Shown: positions 26,882 through 34,573 of the stretch, piece by piece
Layout of the letters: each line of letters begins with the position of its first letter
Position numbering within the stretch: position 1 is the stretch's first letter
NCBI GenBank assembly: GCA_028819215.1
Contig: JAPPMG010000057.1
Location: 32,092 to 96,091 of the forward strand
Source: Bryobacterales bacterium
Lineage (GTDB): Bacteria > Acidobacteriota > Terriglobia > Bryobacterales > UBA6623
Direction of reading: 5' to 3'
DNA: 64,000 bases
Made by a program: the position numbers and the translations under genes
Notes under the pieces: model-generated
Seen by the model: only the letters and a program-made list of their open reading frames with translations
What the model was told of the DNA's origin: nothing
The model's database searches: none

Positions 26882-27310
26882 ATGGCGGAGCTGAAGACCA
26901 AGCCGACGGACGTGGACCCGCTGGCGTTCCTCGAATCCATCCCAGACCCGGCGCGGCGGCAGGATTGCGCCGAGCTGTTCGAAATGATGTCGGAAGCGGC
27001 GGGCGAACCGCCCGTCATGTGGGGCGGGTCCATCGTCGGATTCGGCTCGCTGCAATACCGCTACGCGAGCGGCCACGGCGGCACCTGGTTCCGTGTCGGG
27101 TTCGCGTCGCGCAAGCAGGCTCTGACACTCTACCTGATGCTCGATCTCGACCAGCAGGGACCGCGGCTAGCTGCGCTCGGCAAGCACAAGCGCGGCAAGG
27201 GCTGCCTGTACATCAAGCGGCTGGCAGACGTTGACCGGGAGGCGCTGCGAGAGCTGATCGCCACATCGCTCGCACAAGATCGCTACGGCACCTGCGGCGG
27301 CTCGCACTAG
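26882..27310 (+). CDS. DUF1801 domain protein
   Basis: A small cytoplasmic protein of 142 residues in the YdhG/DUF1801 family. It shows the family opening PLAFLESIPDPARRQDCAELFEMM and the blocks PVMWGGSIVGFGSLQYRY, RVGFASRKQALTLYLM and GKGCLYIKRLADVDREALRELI. The function of the family is not known; the fold resembles iron-chaperone YdhG. The start at 26882 is preferred to 26813, and GACAAT lies six bases before it. It is divergent from the kinase. Confidence 0.87.
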   Translation: MAELKTKPTDVDPLAFLESIPDPARRQDCAELFEMMSEAAGEPPVMWGGSIVGFGSLQYRYASGHGGTWFRVGFASRKQALTLYLMLDLDQQGPRLAALGKHKRGKGCLYIKRLADVDREALRELIATSLAQDRYGTCGGSH

Positions 27311-27390
27311 CCCCGCTCTGGGCGGGCAGCCTGCCGCCCTACACTGGAGAGTGCGGGGCGCTGGCAGCCCGTCGACGGTTGGTACCCCAC

Positions 27391-29184
27391 ATGCGCGTAG
27401 GAGTCGACAGCGGCGGGACGTTCACGGACTTCATCGCATGGGACGGCTCGCGTCTGCGCAGCCACAAGGTGCGGTCGACCCCCGCCAATCCGGCAAGCGC
27501 GATATTGGCCGGCCTAGAACTCTTTGCCGCCAGCGAAGTCGTGCATGGCTCCACGGTGGCCACCAATGCCCTGTTGCAGCGCACGGGCGCGCGCACGGCG
27601 TTCGTCACCACCCGCGGCTTCGAGGACCTGCTGGAGCTCGCTCGGCAGAATCGCGCCGAGCTGTACGACTGGACACCGGCGCCGCGCCGCGGATTGGTGG
27701 CCGAAGGCCGGAAGTTCGGCTTGGACGAGCGGATGCTCCACGACGGCTCCGTATTCAAGCCGCTCGCGCCTAGCTCGCTCGCAAGCTTGCGAGCCTCGCT
27801 CGGAGATGTCGACTCGGTGGCGGTCTGCTTGCTGCACAGCTACGCCAACCCCGCCCACGAGCGGCTTGTCGGCGAGACGCTGCGAGCAGCCGGCCTGAAC
27901 GTATCGCTGTCCAGCGAGATTCTCCCCGAGTATCGCGAGTACGAACGGGCGGCGACCACCGTGGTCAACGCCTACGTCTCGCCTCTGATGGCTCGCTACA
28001 TCGAATCCCTCGAGGCGTCCCTGCCTCAGACGAAGCTGCGCGTCTTCCAGTCCAACGGCGGCTCGATCTCCGTCACAGAGGCATCCGCTCAGGCCGCGCG
28101 GACAGTCTTGTCCGGCCCGGCGGGGGGGCTGATCGGAGCCGCGGCCGTCGCGCGCACGCTAGGAATCGAACGCTTCATCAGTTTCGACATGGGCGGAACG
28201 TCCACAGACGTGTCCCTGCATGACGGGGCCCCCCTGTTTACGACCGAGGGATCCGCAGCGGGCCTGCCGGTGTCGGTCCCGATGCTAGATATCGAGAGCA
28301 TCGGCGCCGGCGGCGGATCGGTAGCGTACTTCGACGAGGGCTCCGCCCTGCGTGTCGGCCCGCGCTCGGCAGGGGCCGTGCCCGGACCGGTGTGCTACGG
28401 CAGCGGCGAGGAGCTGACCGTGACCGACGCCAACCTGCTGCTGGGCAGGATTGACGCAGGATCGTTCCCCGCCGGCGCGATTCGGCTGGACGAGGGTCGC
28501 GCCCGCGAGTACGCCGGGGAATCCGCCCGCCGCGCCGGCGTGTCCGTGCCGGATCTTGCCCGCGCAATCATTCGGGCCGCAAACGCCAAGATGGAGCGGG
28601 CGATTCGCTCGGTTTCCGTCGAACGCGGGCACGATCCCCGCGACTACGCCATGTTCTGCTTCGGCGGAGCGGGCGCTTTGCACGCCTGCGAGCTCGCCGC
28701 AGCGCTCGAAATCCCCAAGGTCGTGGTGCCGGCCCACGCCGGCGTCCTGTCGGCGCTGGGCATGTTGGTCGCCGACTGCGTCCGCGACTATTCCGCGGCC
28801 ACGTTCAGCGAAGCTCCCGAGACGGCCTTCGCACGCCTGGAGGCAGCGGCCCGCCAAGACATGCGGGCCCAAGGCTTCGAGACCATCACGCTGTTGCGCT
28901 CCCTCGACTTGCGCTACGAGGGCCAGTCATACGAGATCAACGTTCCCGCAAGCCGCGGCCCTGACTTCGACGAAATCCACGCCAAGCGGTTCGGGTACAG
29001 TCACGCTGGACGGCCCGTCCAGGCAGTCACCGCGCGCGTGCGTGCCATCGGACGCACTCCCGAGGCGGACCAGCCGGATCTCACGGCGGCATCCGACCAG
29101 CCGCGCTTCGCCAGCGTGTACGTGCCGAACGGCTGGAAGCGTCGCGAGACGCTGGGTTCGAACACGATCCTCGAGCGCGCTTGA
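27391..29184 (+). CDS. Hydantoinase/oxoprolinase (HyuA-like) subunit, C-terminally short
   Basis: A 597-residue protein of the HyuA family (ATP-dependent hydrolysis of hydantoins or 5-oxoproline). N-terminal ATPase motif MRVGVDSGGTFTDFIAWDG, then HGSTVATNALLQRTG, YEYERAATTVVNAYV-type region, SNGGSISV, LSGPAGGLIGAA, FDMGGTSTDVSL and FCFGGAGALHACELA are all conserved. Most HyuA proteins are 680-720 residues; this one stops after YVPNGWKRRETLGSN, losing the C-terminal beta region. No HyuB partner is present. A TACACT lies at 27340-27345. It may act alone or be a diverged product. Confidence 0.88.
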   Translation: MRVGVDSGGTFTDFIAWDGSRLRSHKVRSTPANPASAILAGLELFAASEVVHGSTVATNALLQRTGARTAFVTTRGFEDLLELARQNRAELYDWTPAPRRGLVAEGRKFGLDERMLHDGSVFKPLAPSSLASLRASLGDVDSVAVCLLHSYANPAHERLVGETLRAAGLNVSLSSEILPEYREYERAATTVVNAYVSPLMARYIESLEASLPQTKLRVFQSNGGSISVTEASAQAARTVLSGPAGGLIGAAAVARTLGIERFISFDMGGTSTDVSLHDGAPLFTTEGSAAGLPVSVPMLDIESIGAGGGSVAYFDEGSALRVGPRSAGAVPGPVCYGSGEELTVTDANLLLGRIDAGSFPAGAIRLDEGRAREYAGESARRAGVSVPDLARAIIRAANAKMERAIRSVSVERGHDPRDYAMFCFGGAGALHACELAAALEIPKVVVPAHAGVLSALGMLVADCVRDYSAATFSEAPETAFARLEAAARQDMRAQGFETITLLRSLDLRYEGQSYEINVPASRGPDFDEIHAKRFGYSHAGRPVQAVTARVRAIGRTPEADQPDLTAASDQPRFASVYVPNGWKRRETLGSNTILERA

Positions 29185-29197
29185 ACGCTGTAGCCGC

Positions 29198-29755
29198 TCA
29201 GTCGGCGAGCGCCTCGAGACTCTCCACGGCAACGCGCAACTCGCGCAGCAGCCCACTGCCCCCGGCCTCGCCGACGGCGTCGGCCATCGCGCGGTAGTAC
29301 CACAGCGTGCCTTCGCGACCTCCTCCGAAACGCCACCAGACCACGTCCCCGATCTTGGCGTGCTCGGAGATGACCGAGCGGATATTGTGCAGCTTGTCAG
29401 CCGTCAGAACCAAGCGCGCCGCAGCGTCCATCCCAGCGACCTTGCTCACCGCGGAGCGCTTGCGCTCGGTCCAGGTCCGGCCCGCGCCCTTGTCCTCGCT
29501 GCAGGCTTCGACGATCCGGGCCACCTCGGGACCGAACCGATGACGGATTTCCTCCGCCGTCTCCGCCCCTCCCTGGTCCTCGACAGCGTCATGCAACAGC
29601 GCCGCGATGCACTCGTCCTCGCTGCCGCCGGCTTCCATGACCAAGGCGGCGACCGACAGCAAGTGGGAGACGTACGGCACACTGGTTCCCTTGCGCCGCT
29701 GGTGGCGATGCAGGTCATTCGCATAGGCAAGTGCGGAGGAGAAGCGATCGGTCAT
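29198..29755 (-). CDS. HD-domain hydrolase, MESH1/SpoT-hydrolase-like
   Basis: A 185-residue stand-alone HD protein. The metal-binding pattern is H in HQRRKGTSVPYVSHLL, HD-xx-ED in LLHDAVEDQGG, and D in LTADKLHNIRSV, the same layout as the (p)ppGpp hydrolase domain of RelA/SpoT and small alarmone hydrolases. The SpoT-like PYVSHLLSVAALV matches PYLAHSLEVAHML of the full-length Rel at 45575-47794. It could degrade alarmones or a related nucleotide; the substrate is inferred only. It converges with the HyuA-like gene and diverges from the dipeptidase. Confidence 0.85.
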   Translation of the reverse strand: MTDRFSSALAYANDLHRHQRRKGTSVPYVSHLLSVAALVMEAGGSEDECIAALLHDAVEDQGGAETAEEIRHRFGPEVARIVEACSEDKGAGRTWTERKRSAVSKVAGMDAAARLVLTADKLHNIRSVISEHAKIGDVVWWRFGGGREGTLWYYRAMADAVGEAGGSGLLRELRVAVESLEALAD

Positions 29756-29768
29756 CCGGCTCTCTGAC

Positions 29769-29774
29769 TACAAT
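29769..29774 (+). promoter_or_regulatory. -10-like TACAAT before the dipeptidase
   Basis: TACAAT ends six bases before the ATG at 29781, with no Shine-Dalgarno sequence between. Consistent with leaderless transcription. Confidence 0.45.
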
Positions 29775-29780
29775 TCCAGT

Positions 29781-30965
29781 ATGGACATAACCCGCCGACA
29801 ATGGGCGCTGGCCAGCGTGGCGGCTGCCGCGAGCTGCGACTCGGGCAGCGACTCCGCGCCTTCCTCAGCCGGTGCAGACAAGACGGGCGAATCAACCCGC
29901 AGACATGTGATCGACCTGCACTGCGACACGCCGATGCTGCTCCGGGACGGATCCTACGATCTCGGTGCGCGCAACAGCAGAGGGGAGGTCGACATCCCGC
30001 GCATGCGGGACGGCGGTGTCACCGGAGTGTTCTTTTCGGTCTATACGAGCGCCACTCGCCATACCGAGCTGGAATCCGTGCAAGAGGCGCTCGAGATCAT
30101 TGACGCCGTCCGCCGCGAGATCAGCCGTTTCCCCGGCGACTTGGCGCTTGCGACCTCGAGCGGCGAAATCGAGGCCGCCAGACGGAGCGGTCATATCGCG
30201 ATCGTAATGGGCGTCGAAGGCGGGCACATGATCAACTCCTCGCTGGCCGTGCTGCGGACCCTGTACGAACTGGGCGCCCGCTATCTCACGCTGACACATA
30301 GCAAGGACACCCCCTGGGCCGGATCTTCGGGCAGCGATGCCAATCTGGGGCTGTCGGACTTCGGCCGCTCGGTGATCCGCGAAATGAACCGCCTCGGCAT
30401 GCTGGTGGACATCTCCCATGTCTCCGACAAGACATTCTGGGACGTGCTCGACACGTCGGCCGCCCCGATCATCGCGTCCCATTCCTCGGCCCGTGCCCTG
30501 GCGGCTCACAAGCGCAACATGAGCGACGAGATGATCCGCTCCATGGCGGACCGGGGAGGCGTGATCCATATCAACTACTACAACGTTTTCATCGACGACG
30601 CCTATGCAGAGCGTAGCAGCGCATGGAACAGAGCCAACACGGACACCGAATGGGGTGACAGCGGTGCGCGGACGCAAGCCAAGCTGGCGGCTATCGGGCG
30701 CCCTCCACTGGACACGCTGCTGGACCACTTCGAGCATGCCATTCAAGTCGGCGGCATCGAGTCAGTTGGACTCGGATCGGACTTCGATGGCGTGGACGGA
30801 GAGCTGCCGGAGGGCATGGAGGACATCTCGCAGGTGCCCAATATCGCCGACGGCCTGGCCCGGCGGAACTACAGCCAGGACGAGATCGACAAAGTGCTAG
30901 GCCTGAACTCGCTGCGCGTCCTGCGAGAAGTCGAGGCCGCGGCCAAGGCCGGACCGCCGGCCTAG
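29781..30965 (+). CDS. Membrane dipeptidase (peptidase M19), exported
   Basis: Zinc dipeptidase of 394 residues in the renal dipeptidase family. The metal site is visible in order: HCD in VIDLHCDTPML, the bridging Glu in MGVEGGHMI, His in LVDISHVSDKT and His in IIASHSSARAL, with Asp in LGSDFDGVDG near the end. The N-terminus MDITRRQWALASVAAAASC has a twin Arg pair and a lipobox-like AAASC, so it is likely a lipoprotein. The stop overlaps that of the convergent FAH-family gene in CTAG. Physiological substrates could be dipeptides from the medium or cell wall. Confidence 0.92.
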   Translation: MDITRRQWALASVAAAASCDSGSDSAPSSAGADKTGESTRRHVIDLHCDTPMLLRDGSYDLGARNSRGEVDIPRMRDGGVTGVFFSVYTSATRHTELESVQEALEIIDAVRREISRFPGDLALATSSGEIEAARRSGHIAIVMGVEGGHMINSSLAVLRTLYELGARYLTLTHSKDTPWAGSSGSDANLGLSDFGRSVIREMNRLGMLVDISHVSDKTFWDVLDTSAAPIIASHSSARALAAHKRNMSDEMIRSMADRGGVIHINYYNVFIDDAYAERSSAWNRANTDTEWGDSGARTQAKLAAIGRPPLDTLLDHFEHAIQVGGIESVGLGSDFDGVDGELPEGMEDISQVPNIADGLARRNYSQDEIDKVLGLNSLRVLREVEAAAKAGPPA

Positions 30966-31810
30966 ACCAAGGCGGCGGGATTCGACAGCGTGCCGATCTG
31001 CGGGACGCTGATCGTGCAGACATCGCCGGGCCGCAGGGCGGATTCCTGCTCCACGATGATGCCGGTGCCCGTCAGAACCACGGTCGGCGTCGGCACCTGG
31101 TTGCTTCGCGTGAGGTGGTCAACGAGCTCCTCGAACGTGCGGCGCAGCTTGGAGGTCGAGACGCTTCCGCTGAAGGTCACCCGGCCATCGCGCGTGATCT
31201 GGCAACTCATCTGCAGCGAGTAGGGATCGGGCAGCTCGTCGGGCGTGACCAGCACCGGCCCGAGCGAGCAGCAGGCGTCGTACACCTTGGACTGGGGAAG
31301 GTAGAGGGCATTCTCTCGCTCGATGTCCCACGCCGAGACGTCATTGCCGAGCGTGTAGGCGAGAATCGCGCCACTGGCCCCGATCACGACCCCAAGCTCC
31401 GGCTCCGGCGCGGTGAAGCTCGAATCGCTCCGAATCCCTATCCGCTCTCCCGATCCGACGCAAACGCGCGAGGTGCCCTTGAAGAAGATCTCGGGGCGGT
31501 TCTCCGGCTTGTGGACATAGGAGTACATTCCGTCCCGCGTTCCAAGCTCTCCATCCCGGAAATCCGCGCTCGGAGCATAGGTGCAACCGCACGCCCAAAC
31601 CTCGGCAGGCTCCAGCGGCAGCAACAGGTCGACATCGTCCCGCCAGCCGTCAGAGGCGGCCTCGGCCGCCACATCCGCCAAGGACGCGCCCGAGGCGTCA
31701 GCCACAGCCAGCAGTGCGTTCATGGACGCGCCTTCCAGCAGGCGGTAACCGCCGTTTTCGCGAATCGCGACGGCGACGCCTGCGCCGTCACGAACCTGAG
31801 CGAGCTTCAT
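30962..31810 (-). CDS. Fumarylacetoacetate hydrolase family protein, KdaD-like 2-keto-3-deoxy sugar-acid dehydratase
   Basis: A 282-residue FAH-fold enzyme. The metal ligands lie in PEPELGVVIGASG (E-x-E) and in the block GNDVSAWDIERENALYLPQSK. The last block, with ENxLYLPQxK and VYDACCSLGPV after it, is the form I associate with 2-keto-3-deoxy-D-arabinonate dehydratase and relatives rather than with true fumarylacetoacetase. That would place it after a pentonate dehydratase such as the IlvD/Edd protein at 13616-15334. The start is ATG at 31810; a GGGAG ribosome site lies about ten bases before it. A longer reading to 32122 overlaps the flavoprotein gene and is rejected. Confidence 0.85.
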   Translation of the reverse strand: MKLAQVRDGAGVAVAIRENGGYRLLEGASMNALLAVADASGASLADVAAEAASDGWRDDVDLLLPLEPAEVWACGCTYAPSADFRDGELGTRDGMYSYVHKPENRPEIFFKGTSRVCVGSGERIGIRSDSSFTAPEPELGVVIGASGAILAYTLGNDVSAWDIERENALYLPQSKVYDACCSLGPVLVTPDELPDPYSLQMSCQITRDGRVTFSGSVSTSKLRRTFEELVDHLTRSNQVPTPTVVLTGTGIIVEQESALRPGDVCTISVPQIGTLSNPAALV

Positions 31811-31884
31811 TCGAACTATTCTCCCGCACACATCTTGGCACAGTGGGGGCAAGCGGCCCGCCACGCGCGACGCGCGCAGACCGG

Positions 31885-33171
31885 CTATGACCGGCCCGCC
31901 AGCGCCGGCGCCACGCTGCTGCCATACGGCAGCGGCTCGGGAACGCTCGCGAACCTGCCGACCGCTTCGAACAACGGCCGGAAGTCCTTGGCAAGGTTCC
32001 CGATTAGGCAGTCGGTCAGATCCCCCCGCAGGTCGGGGCTGCTCTTCAGGAGCTGCCCGAAGCTGAACGTTTCCTCGTAGAACGCATACACGAGCTTGCG
32101 CATCGCCTCGACGCCCTCGCACAGGTCCGCGCCGTAGGCCGCGAACCGGGCAGCGCGGAAGTCCCCGGCGTCGATCGCGGCATCCACCGCGTGGGCGGCG
32201 CGCTCGCCTCCAAGCAGAGCCAACAAGACCCCGGAGGAAAACACCGGGTCGAGGAAGGTGAACGCATCGCCGGCCAGCACTAAGCCATCGCCGGCGCAGT
32301 AGCGAGAACGATATGAGTACTCCGCCGTGATGCGGATCGGCTGGCAGCGCACCCCTGGCGCCAAATGCTCGGCGATCCAGCGGTTTGCCTGGGTCTCGCG
32401 GTCGAAGATCGCTTCCAAGTCCTTGCCCTCGCGATACAGGTAGTCACGCTCGGCAACCACCCCCACGCTCACGGTGTCCGCGGGCAACGGAATGTACCAG
32501 AACCAGCCTTTGCCGGGCAGGTATGCCACGGTGGTCGCGCCTTCGTCATGTCCCGGATCCCTGAGGGCGCCCCTGTAGTAGGTCCAAATCGCAACCTTGT
32601 TCAGCCAAGGATCCGGAACGACCCAACCCAGTTCAGTGGCCGCGAAACCATGCCGCCCGCCACAGTCCATGGTGACCGGAGCGCGGATTGGAAAGGTCTC
32701 GCCGCCGTGCTCGACCGTCAGGCCCTCGCACCGCCCGCCGTTCATCAGCAGACGCTTGGCAGTGGCCCCCATCAGCACTTGCGCGCCCTTCTCCACGGCG
32801 TTGTCCAGCATCATCTGGTCGAATTCGCTGCGCACCACCTGCCACGTTTGGGAGGCCGCGTGGTCGAAATGCTGGAAGAAGTAGAACGGCGTCGAAATCC
32901 GGCCGTCCATGGCCGCAAACTGCACGCTGTACTTCTTGACGAAGCTGGACGCGCGTAGCTTGTCGATCATTCCGATGCGCTCCAGCGGGAAGTAGCAATA
33001 GGGCAGCAGCGACTCGCCAACCTTATACCGCGGGAACCGCTCGCGCTCCACGACCAGCACGTTGCGCCCCTTGTCGGCCAGGATCGCCGCGGCCGTGGCC
33101 CCGGCCGGGCCGCCCCCCAAGATCAGCGCGTCGAGATCCCTGTGCGGCGCTGAGCGGTCGTGCTCACGCAT
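31885..33171 (-). CDS. Flavin-dependent halogenase-like oxidoreductase
   Basis: A 428-residue FAD protein. Visible features are the dinucleotide loop GGGPAGATAA (19-28), ERFPRYKVGESLLPYC typical of halogenases, a Lys pair at 79-80, the halogenase signature W-x-W-x-I-P as WFWYIP (223-228), and the second FAD motif GDAFTFLDPVFSSG. Together these favour a phenol- or pyrrole-type halogenase over a simple geranylgeranyl reductase, though many unstudied homologues may be non-halogenating. The ATG at 33171 lies inside the end of the radical-SAM gene (ATGCGTGA), so translation of the two is coupled. No carrier protein is present nearby. Confidence 0.82.
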   Translation of the reverse strand: MREHDRSAPHRDLDALILGGGPAGATAAAILADKGRNVLVVERERFPRYKVGESLLPYCYFPLERIGMIDKLRASSFVKKYSVQFAAMDGRISTPFYFFQHFDHAASQTWQVVRSEFDQMMLDNAVEKGAQVLMGATAKRLLMNGGRCEGLTVEHGGETFPIRAPVTMDCGGRHGFAATELGWVVPDPWLNKVAIWTYYRGALRDPGHDEGATTVAYLPGKGWFWYIPLPADTVSVGVVAERDYLYREGKDLEAIFDRETQANRWIAEHLAPGVRCQPIRITAEYSYRSRYCAGDGLVLAGDAFTFLDPVFSSGVLLALLGGERAAHAVDAAIDAGDFRAARFAAYGADLCEGVEAMRKLVYAFYEETFSFGQLLKSSPDLRGDLTDCLIGNLAKDFRPLFEAVGRFASVPEPLPYGSSVAPALAGRS

Positions 33172-34501
33172 AGCGAATGGCGGCGTGCTCCGGGAGGAAA
33201 AACGCGTGCAGGAGCCGGTCAACCTGAAGCAGGCCCTCGCGAGTCAACTCGATCGTCTCCTCGTCGAAGGATAGCAGTCCATGGTCTTGGAAGAGGCTCA
33301 GCTCGTTCGCCCAGCGGCTCGTCACATCCACTCCGAAACGCCTGCGGAACGGCTCGGCCTCCAAGCGCCCGAGCTTCAACTTCAGCACGAACTGCCGAAT
33401 CATGGCTTCCTGCGCCGTGATCGGCAGCGCCCGCGAGACCGGCATCTGTCCGCTGCCCACGGCATCCATGTACGGCTGCATATGCGGCTGGTTTTGGTAA
33501 TGTACGCCGTCTAGGTAGCCGAAAGCCGACACCCCGAGAGCCAGCATGTCGGCGCCGTCCCAGAGCTGGTCGCGATATACGAAGCGGATCCTCGAAGAAT
33601 CCCGCACAGCGGTGTAGGCGCTGCCCACCGTGTAACCTCTGGCCTCGAGCGCTTCAAAGGCCTCGCGCGTCCAGCGGCGCTTGGTGGGCCAGTCGGCGAC
33701 GGGAGCGGTCGTGCTTCCCCCTTCCCGCATTTCCCTATAGATCGTCGTATTGAACGGAATCTCCATCTGGTAGACGGTGACAGCATCGGGAGCCAGCCGG
33801 GCGGTCTCCGCCACGCTGTGGGACCACTTAGCGTCGGTCTCTCCGATCATCCCGGCGATGAGGTCGAGGTTGACTTGCTCGAAGCCGACACGCTCGATCC
33901 AGTCCCACGCCCGATAGACCTCCATCGACCGGTGGGCGCGGTTGTTGCCGGCCAGGATGTCGTCGTCGAAGTTCTCGACGCCCAGGCTCAGCCGGTTGAC
34001 GCCGAAATCCCGGATCACCTCGAGCTTGCGCTCGCTCAGCGTGCCGGGCTCGCACTCGAACGCGATCTCGCTGGGAGCGTCCCAAGGCAGCGCGGCACGC
34101 AGGCCCTTCATCAGGCGCGTCAACTGCCGACCCGACAGGTAGGAGGGCGTGCCGCCCCCGAAGTAGATGAAATCGAGCGTACGGCCTGCTAGGAAGCCTT
34201 GTTCCGCCAGCAAAGACGCCTCGGAGATCAGCGCGTCCAGATAGGCTTCGATCTCGCTGTGGTTCTTGTCGGTGTAGACCCTGAAGTAGCAGAAGTCGCA
34301 GCGCTTCCGGCAAAACGGCAGGTGAATGTAGAGGCCTAGCGGCGTGCGCCGATTGCCCGGCGTTTGTAGGCGCTCGGCCACACTGGCCACGTCGGCTTCG
34401 TTCCAAACCGAGAACGGCGGATAGTTGGAGACAAAGTAGTTCCCGGCATGCGTGGAGTCTTGGCCAGACAGCACGCTTTGCAAGTTGGCTACCTGTTGCA
34501 T
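33164..34501 (-). CDS. Radical SAM protein, coproporphyrinogen III oxidase/HemW-like
   Basis: A 445-residue radical SAM enzyme. The cluster motif is CRKRCDFC (Cys 64, 68, 71) in LYIHLPFCRKRCDFCYF, followed by YFGGGTPSYLSG, the SAM-binding block RLSLGVENFDDDIL, VNLDLIAGMIGET and a C-terminal winged-helix-like HemN_C region. HemW proteins are usually near 380 residues, so this has a longer N-terminus (about 50 residues before the barrel) and may have a different task such as haem handling or a methyl transfer. It overlaps the halogenase-like gene by eight bases and clearly belongs with it. Confidence 0.9.
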   Translation of the reverse strand: MQQVANLQSVLSGQDSTHAGNYFVSNYPPFSVWNEADVASVAERLQTPGNRRTPLGLYIHLPFCRKRCDFCYFRVYTDKNHSEIEAYLDALISEASLLAEQGFLAGRTLDFIYFGGGTPSYLSGRQLTRLMKGLRAALPWDAPSEIAFECEPGTLSERKLEVIRDFGVNRLSLGVENFDDDILAGNNRAHRSMEVYRAWDWIERVGFEQVNLDLIAGMIGETDAKWSHSVAETARLAPDAVTVYQMEIPFNTTIYREMREGGSTTAPVADWPTKRRWTREAFEALEARGYTVGSAYTAVRDSSRIRFVYRDQLWDGADMLALGVSAFGYLDGVHYQNQPHMQPYMDAVGSGQMPVSRALPITAQEAMIRQFVLKLKLGRLEAEPFRRRFGVDVTSRWANELSLFQDHGLLSFDEETIELTREGLLQVDRLLHAFFLPEHAAIRYA

Positions 34502-34573
34502 GCGCGGAACACTCCAGACCCCCTGTCCATATATCTTTGCACGCCTCCCGAAACGGGGTTCTCGGCGCGACTT

